64,000 bases of DNA from Arcticibacterium sp964021845 (GTDB lineage Bacteria; Bacteroidota; Bacteroidia; Cytophagales; Spirosomataceae). The stretch covers positions 558,001 through 622,000 of the forward strand of contig NZ_CAXHZC010000002.1 of the NCBI RefSeq assembly GCF_964021845.1, written 5' to 3'. The notes under the pieces are model-generated. The model was not told where the DNA came from. It saw only the letters and a program-made list of their open reading frames with translations, and ran no database searches. This document shows, in pieces, positions 51,427 to 59,725 of the stretch. Numbering within the stretch: position 1 is the first letter of the stretch; each line of letters opens with the position of its first letter. A program made the translations under genes and the position numbers.

Positions 51427-54400
51427 ATGAAATATCCTGAGTATAAATCGGTCAATTATGCCGATGTAGCAGACGAAGTTTTAGCATTTTGGAAATCTGA
51501 GAATGTCTTCAAAAAGTCTATTGAAGAGCGTGAAGGAAATAAGACTTTCACTTTCTATGAAGGACCTCCTTCTGCCAATGGAACGCCTGGTATTCACCAT
51601 GTGATGGCTAGAACTATTAAAGATATTTTTTGTCGGTACCAAACCCTAAAAGGATTCCAAGTAAACCGTAAAGGTGGCTGGGATACACACGGACTTCCTG
51701 TGGAGCTTCAGGTAGAGAAAGAACTTGGAATAACGAAGGAAGATATTGGCAAGAAAATATCTGTAGCCGAGTATAATCAAAAATGCCGTGAAGCGGTCAT
51801 GAGATTTACGGGTATCTGGCAGGACATGACAGATAAAATGGGCTACTGGGTAGACATGGACGACCCATATATCACTTACAAAAACGAGTACATAGAATCT
51901 GTATGGAGTCTTCTGAAGAAACTGTACGACAAAGACTTGCTTTATAAAGGCTATACCATTCAGCCATATTCGCCAGCTGCAGGTACGGGATTATCTTCAC
52001 ACGAAATAAACCAGCCCGGAGCCTATCAAAATGTGAAAGATACCTCCATGACTGCACAGTTCAAAATGATAAAAGATGCCAAATCATCCTTTATTTTTGA
52101 TGCTGCCAGCAATGAAGAGGTCTTTGTTTTGGCATGGACCACTACGCCTTGGACTCTGCCTTCTAACACGGCATTGACCGTAGGTAAAAACATAGAATAC
52201 GCTTTAGTAAAAACCTTCAACCCATATACTTTCTTACCAGTCAACCTGATTCTTGCTAAGGACTTAATAGGCAAAAATTTCTCTGCAAAAGGAAAAGATG
52301 GCGATTTTGATGGATTTGAATCATCTAACAAAAAAGTAATTCCATGGACAGTGGAGGCTACTTTTAAAGGTTCAGAAATTGAAGGTATAAACTACGAACA
52401 GTTACTTCCTTATGTTCAGCCAAATGGTGATGCTTTTAAGATTATCATCGGTGATTTTGTTACTACAGAAGATGGTACAGGAATTGTTCACACTGCTCCT
52501 ACTTTCGGTGCTGATGACTTTAAAGTAGCACAGCAAAATGGTATTGGAGCCGTTATGGTAAAGGATGAGACAGGCAAAGACATGCCCTTAGTTGACCGTA
52601 AAGGCCGTTTTGTAAAAGAAGTTACTGATTTCGCTTTAGAATATGTAAAGGCAGAATATTACACCGACGCTGAAATAGAAATAGAAAAGAAAAAGCAAGA
52701 AAGAGATAAGTATCTTTCTGTAGACGAAAGGATTTCTATAAAACTTAAAGAGGAAAACAGAGCTTTTAACGTACAGCGTTATGAGCACTCCTACCCGCAT
52801 TGCTGGCGTACAGACAAGCCAATTTTATACTATCCACTAGATAGCTGGTTTGTAAAAACCACCTCTGTCAAAGAAAAATTGGCGAAGCTAAACAAAGAAA
52901 TCAACTGGAAACCAGAATCAACTGGTTCTGGGAGGTTTGGAAACTGGTTAGAAAACCTAGTGGACTGGAATCTTTCTCGTTCACGCTATTGGGGAACCCC
53001 TTTACCAATTTGGAGAGCGTCTATTTTTATCAAAACCACTGCAATCGCTTCAGACAATATTCTTTTAAAAATGGCTGGCTCTATAGATGACCTGAGACAT
53101 AGAGGCTTTAAGTATTTAAGTGAAGAAGCGTTTGAAAGGCTAATTAAAAATTTTGAAAATATATTACTCAATCAGACAGATTCTGACGATTTACTTAAGA
53201 AGGATATAATAAAATGGAAAGAGGAAAATTACAAATTAGACGATTTTAAAGATTTCTGTTTTTATAAAGCCGGAAATGAATTCATTGAAAAGTTCCTTGA
53301 ATTTACGGAACCTGCATCTGCTTTTTTAGATAGTGGAGAGATAGATCTTCATCGTCCATTTGTTGACAATATTTTCTTCATTGATACTTTGGACAATATC
53401 GAAAGAGAAGTAATCCAGGATAATCAGCTTATTGAAGAATTTGACATATTTAATAGGGATGGATTAATTGGTGAAAATTCAAACGGAACAAAAAGAAAAT
53501 ATCTTGTCTATGCAAGAGAGCCTGATTTGATAGATGTTTGGTTTGACTCAGGAGCCATGCCTTACGCTCAGTGGCATTATCCATTTGAGAATGAAGGTAC
53601 TTTTGACAAGTCATTCCCGGCAGATTTCATTTCAGAAGGTGTAGACCAAACTCGTGGTTGGTTCTTTACACTTCATGCCATTTCCGGAATGCTGTTTGAC
53701 TCTGTAGCCTTTAAAAATGTAGTTTCTACAGGTCTTGTTTTGGATGCCAAAGGCAATAAGATGTCTAAGAGATTAGGCAATGCCGTTGACCCATTTGAGA
53801 CATTAAAAAATTATGGTGCCGACCCTACCAGGTGGTACATGATTACCAATGCTCAGCCTTGGGATAACCTGAAATTCAATTTGGACGGCGTTACAGAAGT
53901 GAGAAACAAGTTCTTCGGAACATTGACTAACACTTATAATTTCTTTGCCCTATATGCCAACCTTGATAAGTATGCTTTCACAGGTGAAATTGACTTTTCA
54001 AAAGCAACAGAACTAGACAAATGGGTGCTTTCTAAGCTTCAGACTCTTATAAAAGAAGTAGACGAAGCCTACGAAACTTATGAACCCACCAAGGCAGGTA
54101 GAGCTATTCAGAGTTTTGTGACAGACCAGCTTTCAAACTGGTATGTGCGTTTGGGAAGAAGGCGTTTTTGGAAGGGTGAACTGAGCGATGACAAAAAACT
54201 GGCTTATGAAACTTTAGGCGTTTGCCTTAAAACTGTAGCTAAATTGATGTCGCCTATTGCTCCTTTTTATAGTGACTGGCTTTATAAAAACCTAGGTGGA
54301 GAAGCTGATAAAATATCTGTACACCTTTCCGATTTCCCAGTGGCCAATGAGGCTTGGATAGATGAAAACCTTCAAGAGTCTATGGACTATGCTCAGCGAC

Positions 54401-55101
54401 TGAGTTCTATGGTACATGGTTTGAGAAAAGGAAATCAATTGAAGGTTCGCCAGCCATTAGCTAAAATCTTAATTCCAGTTTTATCTGAAAAAGTTAGAAC
54501 TCAAATTACCTCTGTAGAAGACCTCATCAAAACGGAAGTAAACATAAAGGCTATAGAATACCTAGATGACGCCTCGGGTGTATTAAGCAAAAAGGTGAAG
54601 CCTAACTTCAAAACCTTAGGACCTAAATTTGGTAAAGAAATGAAGGCTGTAGCTGGGGCAATATCAGGAATGGACGCAGCAGCTATTAAGGAAATAGAAG
54701 CTAATGGAAAACTGACATTGGCTGTAGGAGAAATAGAACTTTCCGACGTAGAAATACTAACAGAAGACCTACCAGGATACTTAACGGCACAAGATGGCAG
54801 CCTTACGGTAGCCTTGGATGTGCATATTTCTGAAGAACTAAAACATGAAGGAATAGCAAGAGACTTTGTCAATAAAATTCAAAACTACCGTAAAGACAGC
54901 GGCTTTGAAGTAACTGATAAAATCAATATTAAGCTTCAGAATAACAATGAAGAACTAGCAGCTGCTATACAGGCCAATAAAGCATACATCTGTGAAGAAG
55001 TGCAAGCTCTTACCTTAGAAGTGAACCCTTCTGTAGCCGATAGTACTGAAATTGAGATGGAAGAATACCTTCTTATTCTGAATGTAAGTGTGGCAATTTG
55101 A
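51427..55101 (+). CDS. ileS: Isoleucyl-tRNA synthetase with enlarged insertion
   Basis: This class I synthetase charges tRNA-Ile. The 1224-residue protein has the HIGH-type motif as NGTPGIHHVMART (near 51), the editing domain with AWTTTPWTLPSNTALTV near 238, SRSRYWGTPLPIWR near 516, DVWFDSGAMPYAQWHYPF near 706, GVDQTRGWFFTLH near 739, KMSKR near 779 and a C-terminal anticodon-binding region. It is about 90-100 residues longer than the usual Bacteroidota form. The extra length sits between GTPLPIWR and DVWFDSG (about 530-703), where normal proteins have about 70 residues. That segment is AT-rich and lacks intein motifs. Confidence 0.94.
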   Translation: MKYPEYKSVNYADVADEVLAFWKSENVFKKSIEEREGNKTFTFYEGPPSANGTPGIHHVMARTIKDIFCRYQTLKGFQVNRKGGWDTHGLPVELQVEKELGITKEDIGKKISVAEYNQKCREAVMRFTGIWQDMTDKMGYWVDMDDPYITYKNEYIESVWSLLKKLYDKDLLYKGYTIQPYSPAAGTGLSSHEINQPGAYQNVKDTSMTAQFKMIKDAKSSFIFDAASNEEVFVLAWTTTPWTLPSNTALTVGKNIEYALVKTFNPYTFLPVNLILAKDLIGKNFSAKGKDGDFDGFESSNKKVIPWTVEATFKGSEIEGINYEQLLPYVQPNGDAFKIIIGDFVTTEDGTGIVHTAPTFGADDFKVAQQNGIGAVMVKDETGKDMPLVDRKGRFVKEVTDFALEYVKAEYYTDAEIEIEKKKQERDKYLSVDERISIKLKEENRAFNVQRYEHSYPHCWRTDKPILYYPLDSWFVKTTSVKEKLAKLNKEINWKPESTGSGRFGNWLENLVDWNLSRSRYWGTPLPIWRASIFIKTTAIASDNILLKMAGSIDDLRHRGFKYLSEEAFERLIKNFENILLNQTDSDDLLKKDIIKWKEENYKLDDFKDFCFYKAGNEFIEKFLEFTEPASAFLDSGEIDLHRPFVDNIFFIDTLDNIEREVIQDNQLIEEFDIFNRDGLIGENSNGTKRKYLVYAREPDLIDVWFDSGAMPYAQWHYPFENEGTFDKSFPADFISEGVDQTRGWFFTLHAISGMLFDSVAFKNVVSTGLVLDAKGNKMSKRLGNAVDPFETLKNYGADPTRWYMITNAQPWDNLKFNLDGVTEVRNKFFGTLTNTYNFFALYANLDKYAFTGEIDFSKATELDKWVLSKLQTLIKEVDEAYETYEPTKAGRAIQSFVTDQLSNWYVRLGRRRFWKGELSDDKKLAYETLGVCLKTVAKLMSPIAPFYSDWLYKNLGGEADKISVHLSDFPVANEAWIDENLQESMDYAQRLSSMVHGLRKGNQLKVRQPLAKILIPVLSEKVRTQITSVEDLIKTEVNIKAIEYLDDASGVLSKKVKPNFKTLGPKFGKEMKAVAGAISGMDAAAIKEIEANGKLTLAVGEIELSDVEILTEDLPGYLTAQDGSLTVALDVHISEELKHEGIARDFVNKIQNYRKDSGFEVTDKINIKLQNNNEELAAAIQANKAYICEEVQALTLEVNPSVADSTEIEMEEYLLILNVSVAI

Positions 55102-55103
55102 AT

Positions 55104-55172
55104 GTTAGATGTTTGATGCCTGATGTTAGGTGATTTTCACTTACATAAAACATCCCGCATCCGACATCTAGC
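55104..55172. repeat. Imperfect inverted repeat with GATG-rich arms
   Basis: Arms 55104-55131 and 55145-55172 pair at about 21 of 28 positions around a 13-nt loop, with GATG-type units repeated in the arms. It begins just after the ileS stop. It could be an intergenic mobile-like repeat or an RNA hairpin. Confidence 0.5.
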
Positions 55173-55216
55173 ACGTGACAAAAAACAACCGATAAAAATC
55201 ATATAAATAAGAAAGA

Positions 55217-55498
55217 ATGATAGAAGCAAACGTATATTTCGACAACAATGTAAAATCACTAGGCTATGAAACTCCGGAAGGAAAATCTTCTATTGGTGTA
55301 ATGGAGCCCGGAGAATACACTTTTGGCACAGGTGCACCAGAAATCATGAATGTGATTCAGGGAGCCCTTACAGTACTTTTACCTGGCGAAACAGAATGGA
55401 AAACATTTAAAGGTGGAGAGCACTTTAATGTGATTGGAGATTCATCTTTCAATGTAAAAGTAGACACGCAGACTTCTTATATGTGTCAGTACGTATAG
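55217..55498 (+). CDS. ppnP: Pyrimidine/purine nucleoside phosphorylase
   Basis: The 93-residue protein is a single cupin-fold domain of the PpnP (formerly DUF1255/YaiE) family, the expected size. It phosphorolyses various nucleosides to base and ribose 1-phosphate. Marks are VKSLGYETPEGKSSIGVMEPG near 13, and EIMNVIQGALTVLLPGETEW, FKGGEHFNV and SYMCQYV at the end. It lies 115 bp after ileS, separated by a hairpin-forming repeat, and has a terminator directly after it. Confidence 0.93.
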   Translation: MIEANVYFDNNVKSLGYETPEGKSSIGVMEPGEYTFGTGAPEIMNVIQGALTVLLPGETEWKTFKGGEHFNVIGDSSFNVKVDTQTSYMCQYV

Positions 55499-55519
55499 AA
55501 AATATATTTAAAGTTATTT

Positions 55520-55553
55520 AAAACTGGTACGGAATCTTCCTGCCAGTTTTTTT
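55520..55553 (+). terminator. Terminator after ppnP
   Basis: AAAACTGG and CCAGTTTT form an 8-bp stem, with GGAA/TTCC pairing inside the loop, followed by a T-run. It lies between the converging ppnP and toxin genes and may serve both. Confidence 0.8.
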
Positions 55554-55556
55554 ATG

Positions 55557-55823
55557 TCAATAATGATAGCGACACTGTAAAACATGAATTCGGTTGTCAT
55601 GAACGCGATAAACCAATCTATGTTCATCGGTTATTCTTCTAGACCAGTAGCCTCTTAAATTAGCCTTTAATGCTTCTGGCTTTCCTTTTCCTTCAAATGG
55701 TGTCCTTACACATTCTTTGATAAGTTCGTTGATGCGTTTGACCATTTTCTTGTCAATGCCCTGCCAGTAAGTATAATCTTGCCAAGTATTAGAATCCCAA
55801 GAAAGCGTCATTCTAATCTTCAA
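55557..55823 (-). CDS. yoeB: YoeB/Txe-family toxin (mRNA interferase)
   Basis: The 88-residue protein has the YoeB pattern: LSWDSNTWQDYTYW near 8-21, KRINELIKECVRTPFEGKGKPEALK near 29-53, and SRRITDEHRLVYRV near 61-74, with the catalytic Glu, Arg and His region and a C-terminal RYHY. YoeB-type toxins cleave mRNA at the ribosome when free of antitoxin. Its start lies 11 bp before the antitoxin stop, so the pair is translated together with the antitoxin first. Confidence 0.92.
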   Translation of the reverse strand: MKIRMTLSWDSNTWQDYTYWQGIDKKMVKRINELIKECVRTPFEGKGKPEALKANLRGYWSRRITDEHRLVYRVHDNRIHVLQCRYHY

Positions 55824-56067
55824 TTAACTCATATGATTCTTGATAACCCGCCTTATCTCTTTCCACAGCTTCTAACAATCGTTCCCTATTGTTGTCTGAG
55901 CTTAAAAGATGAAGAGTCTCTTGCATGGCATTATACTCTTTTAGAGAAATAACCACTACATTCTCATTTCTTGGTCGACTAACAGTTACCGTTTCGTTAT
56001 CTTGACTGACTTGGTCAAGATTTGCTTTCAGGTGACTTCTGAAGTCAGAATAATTAATTACTTGCAT
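55813..56067 (-). CDS. yefM: YefM/Phd-family antitoxin
   Basis: The ATG at 56067 gives 84 residues (MQVINYSDFRSHLKANLDQVS); the open frame to 56109 adds an unlikely hydrophobic extension. The N-terminal part is the Phd/YefM DNA-binding fold with TVSRPRNENVVVISLKEYNAMQETLHLL, and the acidic C-terminus binds YoeB. A TAAGTACTTA palindrome 14-23 bp upstream of this start is a probable autoregulation site. The pair lies between ileS-ppnP and the SusC/SusD operon. Confidence 0.9.
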   Translation of the reverse strand: MQVINYSDFRSHLKANLDQVSQDNETVTVSRPRNENVVVISLKEYNAMQETLHLLSSDNNRERLLEAVERDKAGYQESYELIED

Positions 56068-56080
56068 GAAATTACATTTA

Positions 56081-56090
56081 TAAGTACTTA
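56081..56090. promoter_or_regulatory. Perfect palindrome TAAGTACTTA upstream of the antitoxin
   Basis: A 10-bp palindrome with AGTACT core is in the promoter zone of the antitoxin gene, where YefM-type repressors bind short palindromes. Role is inferred. Confidence 0.45.
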
Positions 56091-56109
56091 ATATAAGAAA
56101 AGCTAACAT

Positions 56110-56482
56110 AGATTAGAATTCAAATCAAGCTTAAACTGAGCTCTCCAAAAAAACAAATGTATTTTTCCAGATTCCCCATAGCCAACTAGTCCGTAAATAA
56201 CGAACTCTAAACAAAAGTATCAATTTAACACAAAAACGAAACTAATTGATTATTAAGCGGCTACATCAAAAAAAGTCATTACTCCCAGCTAAAATGACAA
56301 AAATACACTCCTAATTCGTCTATTTCCAGTCATATACACTTTCATAAGTTTGGTATTCAGAAAAGATATTTGTGTACTATTTAAGCATAATACAATCTAG
56401 TATTTTTTAAGAAATGTTAATAATGGACTACTTTTAGTTAAAATTATTCAATTCAATCACTCTTAATTAATTTACCCTAGCT
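56110..56482. other. 373-bp intergenic region upstream of the SusC/SusD pair
   Basis: AT-rich region that must hold the SusC promoter. Only near matches to TAnnTTTG are visible (TACTTTTA at 56429-56436). No ECF sigma, anti-sigma or hybrid regulator is adjacent, and no convincing small ORF or RNA was recognised. Confidence 0.4.
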
Positions 56483-59400
56483 ATGCTAAAATTATACTCG
56501 ACCCGCAAATTGTGGTTTAGAGGAATTAAAGTAACTATGGCTGTATCAGCCCTCTTACTAAGCTCCACAACCAACTCTATTGCAGAAGGTTACAACAGTA
56601 ACCTAAACATTAAAACCACGACTAGTACAGCGGTAGAAAAAAAAATAACCGGAACAGTTAAAGACGAAACAGACACAGGTATACCTGGTGTTAGTATCGT
56701 TTTGAAAGGTACCACGAGAGGTACTATCACTAATGCCGACGGAACGTATCAAATTGACGTGCCAGACAGCGGTGCTACGCTAATATTCTCACTTATAGGC
56801 TATGGTACTCAAGAGGTTTTGGTTGGAAACCAAACACTAGTGAATGTATCTATGTCACCAGACGATAAAGTACTAGAAGAAGTAGTAGTTATTGGTTATG
56901 GTACACTTAAAAAATCTGATTTAACCGGCTCGGTAAGTACTGTTAAAGAGGAACAACTCCTTGAAAGACCAGCTCCTTCTTTAGCCCAAGGTTTATCAGG
57001 AAGAATGGCAGGTGTTCAGGTTAGTTCTAACTCTGGAAGACCAGGCGGAAGAACTCAAATAAGAATTAGAGGTTTTAGCTCCATTAACTCTTCTAACAAT
57101 CCGCTTTACGTAGTAGATGGTGTAATGCTTCCTCAGGGAAATCAATCTCAGTTTACTTCAGCCATTGATTACATTAATCCGAATGACATCGTATCTGTTG
57201 AAGTATTGAAAGATGCTTCTTCCACCGCCATTTACGGTGCAAGAGGTGCTAATGGTGTGATTTTGGTAACTACAAAGAAAGGTAAAGCTGGAGACAGCCA
57301 CGTTACCTATAATTCAGACTTCTCTTTAAACGTCATTGGTCCAAATCCGCCACAAGTTCTTAACGCAGAACAATACATGGCTGTAGAAGATTTAGCTTGG
57401 GCAAACATGGCAAAATATGACCCAGATGGCTGGGCTGCAGGAAAATGGGAATACCTAAACCCTGCACTACGCCGTACCGACCCAAGAGTATTTGATGCTA
57501 ACGGCAATCCTAAATATGATACTAACTGGTTGGAGGCAAATGTTCAAAATAAAATATCTCAAAATCACCAATTAGGATTTAGCGGCGGAAATCAAAAAAC
57601 GCAGCACTCCCTTTCTTTAGGATACAGAGATGACCAAGGTCTTTTGATAAACTCTTACCTTAAAAGATATTCTGCTAGGTTTACTATTGATGATAACATT
57701 ACTAGCTGGTTAAAAGTAGGTGGAACTTTGAGCTATAATAACCAAACAGAAAATGTAGTAGACATTAACGATGCTGTGGCTCGTCAAATAGTAGAAGATT
57801 TCCCTTTCCTCCCAGTAAGATACGAAGACGGCACATTTGCTAACAACAGAGACTTCCCTTTTGCTGAAGGTACTATGAGTTCTGTCCATAGATCGACAAA
57901 CAGAAGATATGTAATGAACACACAAACTTCTATTGGTAGTATCTACTCCAATATCAAGTTTATGGAAGGTCTTGAAATGAGAACGGTATTGGGTGCAAAT
58001 ATCAAAACTCAAGAAATTAACGAGTCTCAAACGAGAACACTAAACATTGGCTCTCAGGGTAACGCCTCTACATATAATGCTAAAGAGAGTTTTTGGTCAC
58101 TTGAGAACTATTTGACATACACTAAAGACTTTAAAGACATCCACTCTATCACAGGTCTTTTGGGTATTTCATGGCAAGAGACCAATTTCTTTGACATGCG
58201 TGCTAGCGTTTCTGGCTTTGCAACCGATTATTTCACTTACAATAACTTAGGGGCAGGTGCTCTTAATCCATCAGTAGGTTCTGGTGCTAGTAGAAATGCC
58301 TTTAACTCTTACTTCGGCAGATTAAACTATGGCTTAAAAAACAAGTATTTGGTAACATTTACTGGTCGTGCTGATGGTTCTTCTAAATTTGGAGAAAACC
58401 ATAAATTCTCTTTCTTCCCGTCTGGTGCATTAGCATGGCGTGTATCTGAAGAGAGTTTCTTACAGGGTAATAATGTTATCTCAAACTTGAAATTGAGAAC
58501 AAGTTATGGTTTAACGGGTAACTCGGAAATTCCTGCATACTCATCGCTTTCACTACTTAGCTCAAACTACTCTACCATCTATAATGACAGCAGAGTATCA
58601 GGAACAGGTATTTCTAGATTAGCTAACCCAGATTTACGTTGGGAAAAAACAGCTCAAACCGACTTCGGTGTAGAACTTGGTCTCTTCAAAGGAAGAATCA
58701 ACATTGAAGCTGATTACTACTACAGAAAAACTACTGACATGCTTTTGGATGCACCCGTGCCGCAAACAAGCGGTTACGCAACCATTCGTAGGAACGTGGG
58801 TTCAATGGAAAACAAAGGTGTGGAGCTAGCTATTAACTCTAACAATATTGTTAATGGCCCGCTAGAATGGACTACTTCGTTCAATATCTCTTTCAATAAG
58901 AACAAAGTCCTATCGCTTGCTACGCCATCTGATATATTTAATGTAGGTGGACCAAACTTTACCAACCCTACAAATATTATTAGAGTGGGTGAGCCAGTAG
59001 GTTCTTTCTGGGGATTGACAAGATTAGGCGTTTGGAGCGAAGCAGAACGTGATGAAGCAGCTCAATTTACAAGTTATAGAAATGGTCTTACTATGCTACC
59101 TGGTGACATCAAATACCTTGATGTAAACGGCGACAAAGCCATTACAGATGCTGACCGTTCTATCATTGGAAATGGTAGCCCTAAAGGATGGGGAGCAATA
59201 ACTAATAATCTTAGATACAAAGGTTTTGACTTATTGTTTGAAATGCAGTTTATGTACGGAAATGATGTTATGATGATGAACCTTCACCCTAGTGAAGATC
59301 GTCAAGCTCTTGCTAACAGTTATACTTCTGTATTAGATGCTTGGACGCCTGATAACCAAAACACAATGATTGCCGAAATTAGAGATACACGTGCAGGTTA

Positions 59401-59695
59401 TGTAACCAATGTAGACTCTCACTGGATTAAAAACGGTTCTTTCTTAAGAGGAAAAAATGCCATGATTGGTTATACTTTCCCATCAGCAACTGTTGAAAAA
59501 CTCAAATTAGATAGACTAAGAATTTATACTTCAGTCCAAAACTTCTTCTTATTGGTGGAAGACCCTATTGTGGGTGACCCAGAAACGGCTCCTCTTAACC
59601 AAGGAAACGGAAACAGTGCATTCTCTCAAGGGATGATATGGCACAATTACCCAAAACCTACCACATTTATGCTAGGTCTTCAGGTAACATTATAA
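56483..59695 (+). CDS. SusC/RagA-family TonB-dependent outer-membrane transporter
   Basis: The 1070-residue protein has a signal peptide, a carboxypeptidase-regulatory-like domain (about 54-130, GTVKDETDTGIPGVSIVLKGT), the TonB-box-like EEVVVIGYGT near 137, a plug domain (about 150-260, with NPLYVVDGVM and DASSTAIYGARGANGVILVTTKKG) and a beta-barrel ending in a PTTFMLGLQVTL strand. It imports large nutrients with its SusD lid, encoded 30 bp downstream. The substrate is unknown because no glycoside hydrolase or protease gene accompanies the pair. Confidence 0.94.
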   Translation: MLKLYSTRKLWFRGIKVTMAVSALLLSSTTNSIAEGYNSNLNIKTTTSTAVEKKITGTVKDETDTGIPGVSIVLKGTTRGTITNADGTYQIDVPDSGATLIFSLIGYGTQEVLVGNQTLVNVSMSPDDKVLEEVVVIGYGTLKKSDLTGSVSTVKEEQLLERPAPSLAQGLSGRMAGVQVSSNSGRPGGRTQIRIRGFSSINSSNNPLYVVDGVMLPQGNQSQFTSAIDYINPNDIVSVEVLKDASSTAIYGARGANGVILVTTKKGKAGDSHVTYNSDFSLNVIGPNPPQVLNAEQYMAVEDLAWANMAKYDPDGWAAGKWEYLNPALRRTDPRVFDANGNPKYDTNWLEANVQNKISQNHQLGFSGGNQKTQHSLSLGYRDDQGLLINSYLKRYSARFTIDDNITSWLKVGGTLSYNNQTENVVDINDAVARQIVEDFPFLPVRYEDGTFANNRDFPFAEGTMSSVHRSTNRRYVMNTQTSIGSIYSNIKFMEGLEMRTVLGANIKTQEINESQTRTLNIGSQGNASTYNAKESFWSLENYLTYTKDFKDIHSITGLLGISWQETNFFDMRASVSGFATDYFTYNNLGAGALNPSVGSGASRNAFNSYFGRLNYGLKNKYLVTFTGRADGSSKFGENHKFSFFPSGALAWRVSEESFLQGNNVISNLKLRTSYGLTGNSEIPAYSSLSLLSSNYSTIYNDSRVSGTGISRLANPDLRWEKTAQTDFGVELGLFKGRINIEADYYYRKTTDMLLDAPVPQTSGYATIRRNVGSMENKGVELAINSNNIVNGPLEWTTSFNISFNKNKVLSLATPSDIFNVGGPNFTNPTNIIRVGEPVGSFWGLTRLGVWSEAERDEAAQFTSYRNGLTMLPGDIKYLDVNGDKAITDADRSIIGNGSPKGWGAITNNLRYKGFDLLFEMQFMYGNDVMMMNLHPSEDRQALANSYTSVLDAWTPDNQNTMIAEIRDTRAGYVTNVDSHWIKNGSFLRGKNAMIGYTFPSATVEKLKLDRLRIYTSVQNFFLLVEDPIVGDPETAPLNQGNGNSAFSQGMIWHNYPKPTTFMLGLQVTL

Positions 59696-59725
59696 TATTT
59701 CTAAAGTATCAAAAAGAACGACAAA

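Noticed and set aside
53013..53535. Intein or homing element in IleS
   Set aside because: The insertion lacks the Cys/Ser start, the C-terminal His-Asn and endonuclease motifs of inteins.
55217..55498. ppnP as part of the toxin-antitoxin region
   Set aside because: It is a metabolic enzyme on the other strand and separated by a terminator.
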